From Bacteroidaceae bacterium (GTDB lineage: Bacteria > Bacteroidota > Bacteroidia > Bacteroidales > Bacteroidaceae), in NCBI GenBank assembly GCA_024684455.1, contig JAIKWU010000013.1:121361-185360 (forward strand): a stretch of DNA of 64,000 nt. The letters are read 5' to 3'. Below the pieces are notes generated by a model, which saw nothing but the letters and a program-made list of their open reading frames with translations, ran no database searches and was not told the origin of the DNA. Shown piece by piece: positions 8,191 to 16,191 of this stretch. Each line of letters opens with the position of its first letter. Position 1 is the first letter of the stretch. A program made the translations under genes and the position numbers.

Positions 8191-8441
8191 AATTCTTGTA
8201 AGTTTTTTTGTTAGACATTGATTTTGCACCGAGGCGCTCTTTGTAATTTTTACGTGCTTAGGTAAGTGACGCAGGATGACGGTTTGCAAGGATTCGGCAA
8301 AAGACCTGTCTGTTATTTTTCACCTTCAGGCGGGCAAAATTGTGCAGGCTGCAACGTAGCGAAGGCAAACAATTTTGTGAAAAATATTGCAGAACCAAGC
8401 GAGCACCGTGCGCAGCATCCTTGCTGAAGGAGAACGCAAAC

Positions 8442-8449
8442 TAACTTTG
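8442..8449 (+). promoter_or_regulatory. possible plus-strand promoter
   Basis: TAACTTTG at 8442-8449 with TTG at 8421-8423 (18-bp spacer), pointing away from the tail operon and ending about 35 bp before an ATG at 8484. Confidence 0.45.
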
Positions 8450-8483
8450 CAAAGTAAAAAGTATCGGAGAGCGTCTATACGGC

Positions 8484-8702
8484 ATGACAAAAGAGATGTC
8501 GGGAAAAACAAAAGAAGACATGCCAGGACAACCACTCCAAGCCAGGGAAGAGCAACACCAGCTATCCGTGCCATTCGTGTTGCCCATCACAGAAGAGGAG
8601 TCCAGAATACAGAACGAAGTCAGCCGATGCCAGCACAAAGGAAATGAGGAGATGCTCAGCACACCAAGGGGGACAAGAACTTACGAGAGTACATCGACCT
8701 GA
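8484..8702 (+). CDS. uncertain small accessory ORF 1
   Basis: 72 residues, hydrophilic (MTKEMSGKTKEDMPGQPL at the N terminus). In its favour: a TAACTTTG promoter just upstream, a GGAGAG sequence before the ATG, and a TGATG stop-start overlap with the next ORF. Against it: unusual composition, no recognisable family, and the transcriptional direction opposes neighbouring phage genes. Region 8300-9020 has no minus-strand gene, so this ORF or a non-coding segment fills it. Confidence 0.3.
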   Translation: MTKEMSGKTKEDMPGQPLQAREEQHQLSVPFVLPITEEESRIQNEVSRCQHKGNEEMLSTPRGTRTYESTST

Positions 8703-9019
8703 TGACACTAAAAAAAATGATTTGTGAACAAAAGAACGCAAATCCAAGAAACAAGCAACATCCAGCGTGTGAGACAATCCAGACTACAAGGGCAGGGAAA
8801 AATCGAGCAGCAACCTACCAAAGCCACGCACCCCACAAATTAAGCGTGCCAAAGCGCAAGCATCTGACCGCATCCATAAGACATGCTGCCGTATTCTCTG
8901 TGATGGCAAAGAGAAAGGAAACAGCAGCCGACCACCTCTTTCTCATGCCGCTGTCAGCGAAGAAAAACAAAAACGCGCAGCCTAAGAAGACTGCGCGCGG
9001 TGGAACGTGGAAAGCCTGA
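8702..9019 (+). CDS. uncertain small accessory ORF 2
   Basis: 105 residues, very basic (many Lys/Arg), coupled to the preceding ORF by TGATG. Its last 20 codons coincide with the intrinsic terminator of the oppositely oriented tail operon, so that part of the sequence is explained by another constraint. This weakens the case. No family is recognised. Confidence 0.25.
   Translation: MTLKKMICEQKNANPRNKQHPACETIQTTRAGKNRAATYQSHAPHKLSVPKRKHLTASIRHAAVFSVMAKRKETAADHLFLMPLSAKKNKNAQPKKTARGGTWKA
8961..8997 (-). terminator. intrinsic terminator of the tail operon
   Basis: CGCGCAG/CTGCGCG stem (8974-8980 with 8991-8997). On the minus strand it is followed by TTTTTGTTTTT, and it lies 27 bp beyond the last tail gene. 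Confidence 0.75.
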
Positions 9020-9023
9020 GCGG

Positions 9024-10892
9024 TTATTTGACAGGATAGAATTCACCTTCGACGGTTTTCCGAAGACCGTGGATGTTTATTCTATAATGAAGGAAGTTGC
9101 AGTACAGCTTCAAATTGCGGATAAAGAAATAGTTTTTAGCGTCGTAAATCGTAGATGTTAAAAAGTTTATCTTGTAAGTCCGAGAAGTGTCTATTTTCTG
9201 ATTCAGTGAATAGACCGCATCATATAACGCCTTGGGTGCAAGCGAACGATTTTCGGGCATAATCTGATGCATGGAGTACTGGAACCGTCCTTCGTAGTAA
9301 TTATATATATAACAATTTTCCATGTAAGGAACAACTCCGACTTGCGGCCACACGCTGGCAGCAAGAGTTTGAGGATAGTGTTCTGCTGTATAGCTGCCCA
9401 ACGGAAAGCAAGATTGTACGCCCAAATATTGAAATACAGCCATGACACTAGAAACGGTGGCTTCCTTCATGCCTCCAGTAATGTAATCGTTTAGACCTTT
9501 TATTTCAATCTCTTTGTCTGAAGAAGTTTCTTCTAGAGAAATCGGGATGCTGGCAGACATCTGAATTTCCTGTGTTCTACCCGCATCTATATTATAAATC
9601 ACGCCTCCCACATAAAGCATGACGCAGATTGCAGGGACAATACTGAATTTTGTCGATTCCTCAGAGTGCTCATCTACGACGGCCTGCAAGGTCATAACAG
9701 GATAGAAAAAATAGTTATAGCCTTCATTGCCAGAGCCATCATGAAAAATGCGCCGACGGATGACATAATGAACACCTGTATCATCTGCAACAAAGATGTT
9801 CTTTTTGTCAAATTCAGTAGCCATATCTATTCCGGCTCCAGTCAAAGCTTGATATGACGAATAGTGCAATTTTTGGCAGGACGCTATCAACTTCTCATCA
9901 AAACAAGCATACCGATACCAGTCGTAGCCTGGCAAATCATACGACACATTATCGTATGACACATTTTGGACTGCATCCAAATTAAATACTTTATCTGTTC
10001 CATCAATAACGCAGTCCGATTTGATAAACGTATCGACAGAATAATTTTGGTAGAAATCATGAACGCTGACAATCTTGACTTCCTTTTTTATTCTGTCATT
10101 CAGGAATACTACGTTGCACCATTCCTCTACGGCGGTAAGGAAGTCGTTCACCTTCCAGTCCGGGACCATTTTGTTGAAGTCGAGCGTGTCCGTCGTGTTC
10201 ACGATGGCGACATTCTTCCACCGGGCGACGGTGCGCAGGACATTGGCCGTGACGGTATAGCCAAGCGCCTGGCAGACACGTTCGACGACCGTCACGAGGT
10301 ATGGCTGTGCCCGCAGTGGCGTGTCTTCGACAAAATGGAGACTGAAATCGCCACTACGATTAGCGTCTGGACGATAAAGAGCATTAAACAGGTTCGACGC
10401 CCAATTATTGCCACCTCCCTCGCTGGGGAAGTATTCAAACGTCTTTCCGACGGGCGTGCAGACGAAGTCGAATGTGTCGGACGTGCCGTACAGCGAGTTC
10501 ATTGCGACGGTGTAATCCAGTGCCGCGATACTGCCCATGTCGAGGGACTGGATGGTTGCATCGTCGGAAGCAGCGAGATAATTAAGTTCGGAATTGCTCG
10601 AGACAATCTGAATTTTAGCCTTGCCTTCTTCTATTGATAAAATCACTTCTGTGCCACTTATCAAACATTGTCCGCCGCAAAATAGTTCCGCCCGCCGCTT
10701 TTGTTGGACGACTTGATTGTTGTGTCTTATTATATGACCATATATTTGAGCGTTTTGCGGAACACGAAGATCAATGTCTATGTCATAAGTAAAATCACCC
10801 TTTCTTTCGAAAAATGGATTATAAACATAGTAATCAATCTCGATGTCTTGATCAAGCACAACCTGTTGTCGATTGATAAACAAACTAATCAT
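9024..10892 (-). CDS. tail hub/distal tail-like structural protein
   Basis: 622 residues, no signal peptide, rich in Tyr, Asp, Asn and Val as in beta-rich virion proteins. It lies directly after the tape-measure gene, with start and stop separated by only two bases. In siphoviruses this position is held by distal tail or tail-associated hub proteins. The N terminus (FINRQQVVLDQDIEIDYYVY) looks like a beta-barrel hub domain. The role is inferred from position and composition, not from a recognised motif. Confidence 0.65.
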   Translation of the reverse strand: MISLFINRQQVVLDQDIEIDYYVYNPFFERKGDFTYDIDIDLRVPQNAQIYGHIIRHNNQVVQQKRRAELFCGGQCLISGTEVILSIEEGKAKIQIVSSNSELNYLAASDDATIQSLDMGSIAALDYTVAMNSLYGTSDTFDFVCTPVGKTFEYFPSEGGGNNWASNLFNALYRPDANRSGDFSLHFVEDTPLRAQPYLVTVVERVCQALGYTVTANVLRTVARWKNVAIVNTTDTLDFNKMVPDWKVNDFLTAVEEWCNVVFLNDRIKKEVKIVSVHDFYQNYSVDTFIKSDCVIDGTDKVFNLDAVQNVSYDNVSYDLPGYDWYRYACFDEKLIASCQKLHYSSYQALTGAGIDMATEFDKKNIFVADDTGVHYVIRRRIFHDGSGNEGYNYFFYPVMTLQAVVDEHSEESTKFSIVPAICVMLYVGGVIYNIDAGRTQEIQMSASIPISLEETSSDKEIEIKGLNDYITGGMKEATVSSVMAVFQYLGVQSCFPLGSYTAEHYPQTLAASVWPQVGVVPYMENCYIYNYYEGRFQYSMHQIMPENRSLAPKALYDAVYSLNQKIDTSRTYKINFLTSTIYDAKNYFFIRNLKLYCNFLHYRINIHGLRKTVEGEFYPVK

Positions 10893-10894
10893 GG

Positions 10895-13800
10895 TTATTT
10901 TCTTTTACGAGAAGCATTATTATTCATTTTTTTCACCAGTTCCTGCGCTTCGTTCACGCCACCTCGTCCCGTTGCGTAAGTCTCGGCAATGATAGGCAGA
11001 TCGAAGCGCTCTTTGACGCGACGCATCGTGACGATGCATTCACGGAGCAGCCGCTTCGTCTCTGGGTCGGTCGCACTAATGGGCGACATGGCGGCAGACT
11101 TACGCGAAGTAGAGGATGCAGAAGGATTGCTGCCGTGTCCGGCTACGGCTGCGATATCTTCTGCTGTGAGGTTGCGGATGGTTCCGGCACGTTGTGCCTG
11201 GTCCAGCAGGTCGAGTACGGGTCGGACGGCTGCGTTGGCCACGGCGTAGCGGTTCGCCACGAACTCACCTGCATGGACGATTCCACGCGGCTCGTCCCAA
11301 CGGCCGTCACCGGTGAAACCGCCTGTGTCATAATACTGCACACTTTGTTTAAGCGCGGCGAATGCAATCTTCACGGCTGCAAGTTTGGCCAGCGAAGCCC
11401 ATGCCTTTCCGGCACCAACACCCGTCAACATCTGAAGTGTAGGCACAAGCATGGAAGCCTCTATCATTTTTTCGATGGCATCGAGAACCATGACGAGCAT
11501 CGACTTGAAGGCACTCTGTACGTCCTTCCATTCACCGTTTATACCGTCTGCCAATGCATTTCCGAGGGACTCGCCGATACTGAGCGCCAGATCCGTGATG
11601 ACTTTTCCCTTATCGTTGTAGAGTTTTATAAGAGCGTCGAGATATTCTTCGTTCTGCTTGTAGGCCTCGCTGTTTTTGTCGAGTTCCAGTTTCTTCATTT
11701 CCGCATCGTTGATTTCCTTGCGCAGTCTGAAGAAGAAACTGAACATCTCGCCGTTGTGTTCCTTCTGGAACGCTTCAGCACTAAGGATGTTTTTTTTCAA
11801 GATTTCCATCCAGCGTTTGTGTTCCTCTGAGTTTTCGAGAGCCTTTTCCCTTTGCTTCTGATATTTCTGCTGAATGTCTGCTAGTGTTTTTTGATAGACT
11901 TCTTCATTGAGCAAGCCCAAGGAATGAGCGCGGCCGACTGTTGCACGTTCCTCTTTTTCTTTTATTTCAAGTTCCTTTAATTGTTTCTTGTAGGAACTTA
12001 AATTAGCCGTTTCATTATTATTTAGGACAGCATCAAGTTTTTTCTTCGTCTGCAGGTAGTTATCAAGCACCTTAGCCTGCAGTTCTGCACGCTGCTTAGG
12101 TTCGAGTCCGGCAATCTTTAGAGATTCCTCAAGACGTTCGAGTTCCAGATCTTCGACAAGTTGGTTGTATTCTTGTTCCGATTTGATGTCGCCCTGACGA
12201 TATTTTTCTTTTAGCGCATTCAGACGTTCAGCATATTTCGCCTCGATGGCCTCCAGTTCTTTCTTAACAGGGTCATTTTTGCCGGTTTTTGTTGGGGTAG
12301 TAGGGGCTGTTGGATTTGTTGGGGCCGTAGGAGTTGCTGGTGTGATGGCAACGTCAGAGTGTCTGAGTTCATCTTCGAGGGCGGAGATATTGCCAAGAGT
12401 TTTAGCAAGCTCATCATTTGCCTCTGCAAGAACTTCCTCTGCTTGTCTGAGTCGGCTTTCTGCATTTTGAACACTCACATTTAACCCCGTATTAAGTGCT
12501 CGTGTTCCAGAGGTGGACAATCCTGAACTCTGTGACATGGCAGAGAATTGTGCAGCTGCTGCAGCACGACTTGCATTAGATCGGGCTTCTTCCGCGTCTC
12601 GCACAGCTTTTTCCTGCTTGCGCTTATTACGGTACTGCTCTTCCAGTTCCTCCTGCGCAGCCTTCAGTTTGATTTGTTTTTCGAGCGAAACGAGGTAGTC
12701 GTCAATAGCCTGTTTGTTGTCACGAACCAAGCGGCCTTCTTCATCGAGTTCTCCAAGATAGTCAGGCACAATTTTGTGAAGTTCGTCGAGTGCTGCCTTT
12801 CGGTCAGCGAGCTTAGCCGTATTGTCATGAATGATTTTATTAAGCATGTCAACTTTGCCAGCCTCACGGGCGAACTCATCGGAAGCAGTTTTGTTAACTT
12901 TCTCAAGAACACGTGAGGCGGAAGTGGCTTCTTTGGTCAAACGTACCAGTTCGTATATGCCGATAGCAACAGTTGTAACGCCAGCGATGATCACGCCAAG
13001 TCCGTTGCCCTTACATGCAATATTAAAGGCACGCATAGCCACGGTCGCAGCTTGTGTCCCCTCTGTCACAAGAAGCCAACCCGCATGGAGCAGCAGGAGT
13101 GTGGCACGATAAACCCCTGCGATAGCATGTCCTGCCGTCACTGCAAGAGTCCACACTTTCTGCGCAGCCGTAGCCAGTGCAGTCTTAATGGTAAGCACAT
13201 TATATGCACCGACTAGAATAAGCAACTCAACACCATATTCTTTTAGAAAACTCACAACAGGAGGAAGCATCTGGACAAACTTAGATGTCCAGTTGATAGT
13301 TTTGCTGAAGATAGGTGCCAAATCTTTGGCAAGCGCCATTCCTGTTTCGTTGAGTTGGTTTCTCAACTGTGCCATTTTCGCGGCCGTCGTTTCGCTATTG
13401 ATAGCTGCTTGCTCAGTAGCAACATTGGTATCAGTCACAGCGGCAGTATACTCTTTAACCTTCTCCGTGTTGTCAATGAGGATTTTCGCCACATTGATGG
13501 CACGATCACCAAACATCTTCTGTAGGTCGCCCATGGAGAGGTTCTTCTTCGCCAGATTGTCGAGTGCCGTTTCCAGTCCGACGATGGCAGGATTGGTGTC
13601 GTCGGCGTCTGTCTGAAGTTTGAGCAGGAAGCGTTTGAGGGCTGTGCCGGCTTCCTCGGCCTTGATGCCTTTCTCACCGAGCATCTCAATCATGCCCACC
13701 AGCTGCTCGACGCTTACGTTTGCGCTGCTGGCAGCCACGCCCGCCTTGACGATGGCTGCTGCCTGGTCCGCCACATTGGCTGCGCCAAACTTCGACCCTG

Positions 13801-14500
13801 CAGCCAGCACATTCACATATCGAGCAGCCTGGTCACTTCCGGCACTGAACTGATTGAGTGCGGTAGTGACAGCGTTGACAGCATCGTTCAGTTCCATCTT
13901 TGCAGCCGTAGCCAGACGTAAGGCTTCAATGGTCACGGCATTCAAGGCTTCTTTGTCCTTCAGGAGTTCTGGTTTTGCAGAACCGACCAGCATATAGGCT
14001 TCGAGGATTTCCTTTGAAGACTGTCGGATGCGCAGACCGTTCTTTTCCATCGTCGTCGAAAGCGTTTCGGCCTGCTGTGTGAGCCACTGCACACTTTGGT
14101 CATCCAGTCCCGTCAATGCTTTCAAGTTAGCTGCGCTATCCTCTTTCTCGGCTGCTTGCCTGCGGAACTGGTTGAGTTTCATGGCCACTCCGGTGAGCGA
14201 AGCAATGAAAGAACTGATGACAATCGAATACTTCGAGAACATCTGATTGACACGCGCCAGCAATGACACGTGCGATTGTTCTACCAATTTCAATTGATTT
14301 CTGTGTTCCGCAAGTGCTCCCTGCAGAGTCTTCCACTTCTCTACGGCTCGCTTGTATTCTTCTGATCCGAGTGTAGCCTGATCGATTTCCTTGCGTACTT
14401 TCTTGATTTCCGCCTGAATAGCAGTGGCATTGTTCTTCACCTCCTTGCCGTCGAGGTAGAGAACAATGCCACGTCGCACGTCTTTATTTCCTTTTGCCAT
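10895..14500 (-). CDS. tail tape measure protein
   Basis: 1201 residues, the second-longest gene of the phage. The N-terminal third is helical with a TP901-type tape-measure region (about 90-370, including ALTGLDDQSVQWL, NVSVEQLVGMIEMLGEKGI). Hydrophobic segments around 405-470 and 490-515 follow, then long coiled coils (about 530-720 and 750-960), a Thr/Pro-rich linker near 740 and a hydrophobic C-terminal region. Such proteins set tail length and help channel DNA through the inner membrane. The length suggests a tail of roughly 170-180 nm if the usual 1.5 Å per residue holds. Confidence 0.9.
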   Translation of the reverse strand: MAKGNKDVRRGIVLYLDGKEVKNNATAIQAEIKKVRKEIDQATLGSEEYKRAVEKWKTLQGALAEHRNQLKLVEQSHVSLLARVNQMFSKYSIVISSFIASLTGVAMKLNQFRRQAAEKEDSAANLKALTGLDDQSVQWLTQQAETLSTTMEKNGLRIRQSSKEILEAYMLVGSAKPELLKDKEALNAVTIEALRLATAAKMELNDAVNAVTTALNQFSAGSDQAARYVNVLAAGSKFGAANVADQAAAIVKAGVAASSANVSVEQLVGMIEMLGEKGIKAEEAGTALKRFLLKLQTDADDTNPAIVGLETALDNLAKKNLSMGDLQKMFGDRAINVAKILIDNTEKVKEYTAAVTDTNVATEQAAINSETTAAKMAQLRNQLNETGMALAKDLAPIFSKTINWTSKFVQMLPPVVSFLKEYGVELLILVGAYNVLTIKTALATAAQKVWTLAVTAGHAIAGVYRATLLLLHAGWLLVTEGTQAATVAMRAFNIACKGNGLGVIIAGVTTVAIGIYELVRLTKEATSASRVLEKVNKTASDEFAREAGKVDMLNKIIHDNTAKLADRKAALDELHKIVPDYLGELDEEGRLVRDNKQAIDDYLVSLEKQIKLKAAQEELEEQYRNKRKQEKAVRDAEEARSNASRAAAAAQFSAMSQSSGLSTSGTRALNTGLNVSVQNAESRLRQAEEVLAEANDELAKTLGNISALEDELRHSDVAITPATPTAPTNPTAPTTPTKTGKNDPVKKELEAIEAKYAERLNALKEKYRQGDIKSEQEYNQLVEDLELERLEESLKIAGLEPKQRAELQAKVLDNYLQTKKKLDAVLNNNETANLSSYKKQLKELEIKEKEERATVGRAHSLGLLNEEVYQKTLADIQQKYQKQREKALENSEEHKRWMEILKKNILSAEAFQKEHNGEMFSFFFRLRKEINDAEMKKLELDKNSEAYKQNEEYLDALIKLYNDKGKVITDLALSIGESLGNALADGINGEWKDVQSAFKSMLVMVLDAIEKMIEASMLVPTLQMLTGVGAGKAWASLAKLAAVKIAFAALKQSVQYYDTGGFTGDGRWDEPRGIVHAGEFVANRYAVANAAVRPVLDLLDQAQRAGTIRNLTAEDIAAVAGHGSNPSASSTSRKSAAMSPISATDPETKRLLRECIVTMRRVKERFDLPIIAETYATGRGGVNEAQELVKKMNNNASRKRK

Positions 14501-14566
14501 GTCTGCCTTATTATTCTACACTGCAAAAATAAGGCATTTCATCCTGTCAGATATAGGACAAAATCA

Positions 14567-14644
14567 TCATTCGCTATTTGTGTTTTTGCCACCAAGAAGG
14601 AATATCAGACCGGCAATAATCAATAGGAGTGTTGAGAGTGACAT
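14567..14644 (-). CDS. 25-residue predicted membrane peptide
   Basis: ATG at 14644 encodes MSLSTLLLIIAGLIFLLGG then KNTNSE and a stop, i.e. one transmembrane helix with a short polar tail. It sits alone between the gp-like gene (14714-15271) and the tape measure gene. A TAACTTTG box lies 17-25 bp upstream on the same strand (14662-14669). It could be a real micro-protein, or a fortuitous ORF in a leader. Confidence 0.45.
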   Translation of the reverse strand: MSLSTLLLIIAGLIFLLGGKNTNSE

Positions 14645-14661
14645 GGTCTTTTGTTTGCTGC

Positions 14662-14669
14662 AAAGTTAA
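14662..14669 (-). promoter_or_regulatory. promoter before tape measure/tail operon
   Basis: TAACTTTG reads on the minus strand in the only sizeable gap between the upstream neck genes and the tape measure gene. Confidence 0.5.
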
Positions 14670-14713
14670 ATATCTTTTCAAAAAAAGAGAAATAAAATAG
14701 ATAAAATCTATCA

Positions 14714-15271
14714 TTACCCTTTCTTTACAATACGCATTTTACCAAAATTATCCAGCATCTGCTGAAGAGCAACATCCCCATAGTATTTCTGGACATAATC
14801 CGCAAGTACGGCGATACTGCTGTTGATATGTTGGTCAATCCAGTCGAGCGGTGTGCGCTCCTTGCCCTTACCCAAGACCACCCCTTGCGGAGTGTACTTG
14901 GCACGATTGATCTGCGAAACGGTGTACCCTTTATTCGTCAAATCTGTCGTATAGATGTTCCACTGACGGTTACGGATTTCCCTATCACTGCGTGCACGAA
15001 AGCCCCGTGTCAGGATACCGTTTACCATCACGTAGCCACGCCCTACGCCATAGGCACGATAAACGCCATATCGTTCGAATGAAAATTTTATTTTATAAGC
15101 AGGTTCGTCTGCACCCATTTTGTCCACGAACTGCGACAGCATGGTAGCCAGTCTTCCAGAAGCGTGCGTGTTCTGACCGAGCGTGGCCCTTGCCTCGGCC
15201 CTGACTTTCATCGCCCACTTCGTCACTTGCAGGTTAAACTCCTGCACTGTCATCAACTTCTCGTCACTCAT
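14714..15271 (-). CDS. phage virion-associated hypothetical protein
   Basis: 185 residues, soluble and basic, with an N-terminal helix (MSDEKLMTVQEFNLQVTKWA) and RYGVYRAYGVGRGYVMVNG in the middle. Its ATG overlaps the stop of the endolysin gene (ATGA), so the two are translationally coupled. It lies between the lysis enzyme and the tape measure, so a tail-completion or neck role is possible but unproven. Confidence 0.55.
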   Translation of the reverse strand: MSDEKLMTVQEFNLQVTKWAMKVRAEARATLGQNTHASGRLATMLSQFVDKMGADEPAYKIKFSFERYGVYRAYGVGRGYVMVNGILTRGFRARSDREIRNRQWNIYTTDLTNKGYTVSQINRAKYTPQGVVLGKGKERTPLDWIDQHINSSIAVLADYVQKYYGDVALQQMLDNFGKMRIVKKG

Positions 15272-15855
15272 TTTACTTGATGGATATAATTGAGGATGCC
15301 TTCAACATGCAAATCGACGATGGCTTTCTTTCCGCTGGCACTCAGCAGGAAATCGACGTCTTCCCTGTTGTCCTGAAAGAGGTTCTCCGTCAGAACAGCA
15401 GGGCAGTTCGTATGCTTGGTGATGTAGTAGTTGGCTGTCCAGTACTTGCAGGCGGGAACATAGCGGTTCCCCTTCAGCCCGCGTTTCTCTGCCGCAGCAT
15501 ACAGACACTGAGCCAGCAGCCGGCTACGCTCCCTGCATTTCGTATATACCCAACCTGTCCACCCACGGGCATTCTTCCACCCTCCGTTACTGGCAGCATT
15601 GACATGAATACTCACCAGCAGCACATTCGACGAGCCAACTTCCGCACAGATGGCATTGACCCTTTGACAACGGGTCTTCAGCGGCACATCCGAACTTTCG
15701 GGCACTATACGGAACGACTCTATACCATGCACCGCCAACTCCAATTCGACAGCAGCAGCTATCTCACGGCAGTACTTCCACTCCCTCAATCGTCCGTCAG
15801 GACTGCATTTCCCCGGAGTGTTAGAACCATGTCCATTGTCAATCAGAACTATCAT
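15268..15855 (-). CDS. N-acetylmuramoyl-L-alanine amidase (endolysin)
   Basis: 195 residues from ATG 15855; a GTG at 15873 is possible. Amidase_3 fold: the N-terminal VLIDNGHGSNTPGK provides the first zinc His, VSIHVNA a later zinc His, and LTENLFQ the catalytic Glu near the C terminus. There is no signal peptide and no cell-wall-binding domain, as in many Gram-negative phage endolysins. It should cleave peptidoglycan at lysis after holin action. A TATCTTTG box at 15873-15880 lies just upstream. The holin and spanin-like genes are about 8 kb upstream, so the lysis module is split. Confidence 0.88.
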   Translation of the reverse strand: MIVLIDNGHGSNTPGKCSPDGRLREWKYCREIAAAVELELAVHGIESFRIVPESSDVPLKTRCQRVNAICAEVGSSNVLLVSIHVNAASNGGWKNARGWTGWVYTKCRERSRLLAQCLYAAAEKRGLKGNRYVPACKYWTANYYITKHTNCPAVLTENLFQDNREDVDFLLSASGKKAIVDLHVEGILNYIHQVK

Positions 15856-15866
15856 AACAGACTTTT

Positions 15867-16085
15867 TTACCACAAAGATAAAATTGCACCTCCAATTGTT
15901 ATTAACGAGGCAATGAAACTCAACAGATCAACTAGTTTACGCCAGAGATGTGAACACCTCAGTATCTTCGTCAAGTATGATGTCGAATGCACAGAGCACG
16001 TCTCACTACCATAAAACTCGTCAATCTCCTTTTCACTCCAAATGTTATCCAGACTCAAAGTTGGACCGTATTTCCTTTTTGCCAT
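15867..16085 (-). CDS. 72-residue membrane protein, possible second holin/antiholin
   Basis: ATG at 16085 (MAKRKYGPTL). The first 50 residues are polar and a single hydrophobic segment ends the protein (LVDLLSFIASLITIGGAILSLW), giving a tail-anchored topology. It lies directly before the amidase gene, where holins commonly sit, but has only one membrane helix. It could be a class III-like holin, an antiholin or an unrelated membrane protein. Confidence 0.55.
   Translation of the reverse strand: MAKRKYGPTLSLDNIWSEKEIDEFYGSETCSVHSTSYLTKILRCSHLWRKLVDLLSFIASLITIGGAILSLW
15873..15880 (-). promoter_or_regulatory. possible endolysin promoter
   Basis: TATCTTTG on the minus strand, 18 bp before the endolysin ATG. 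It would allow expression separate from the fibre gene. Confidence 0.4.
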
Positions 16086-16191
16086 AATTATAATATTTAA
16101 TTTCTGGCACAAAGGAACACAAAATTCATTAAGTCCACAAGCACCTAAAGAAAGTACTTAGATCCTTATTGCTGATGTAATGAGTAATGAA

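Noticed and set aside
10081..10892. Plus-strand ORFs within the tail-hub gene
   Set aside because: They are shadows of the 622-residue minus-strand gene, which fits the operon and has structural-protein composition.
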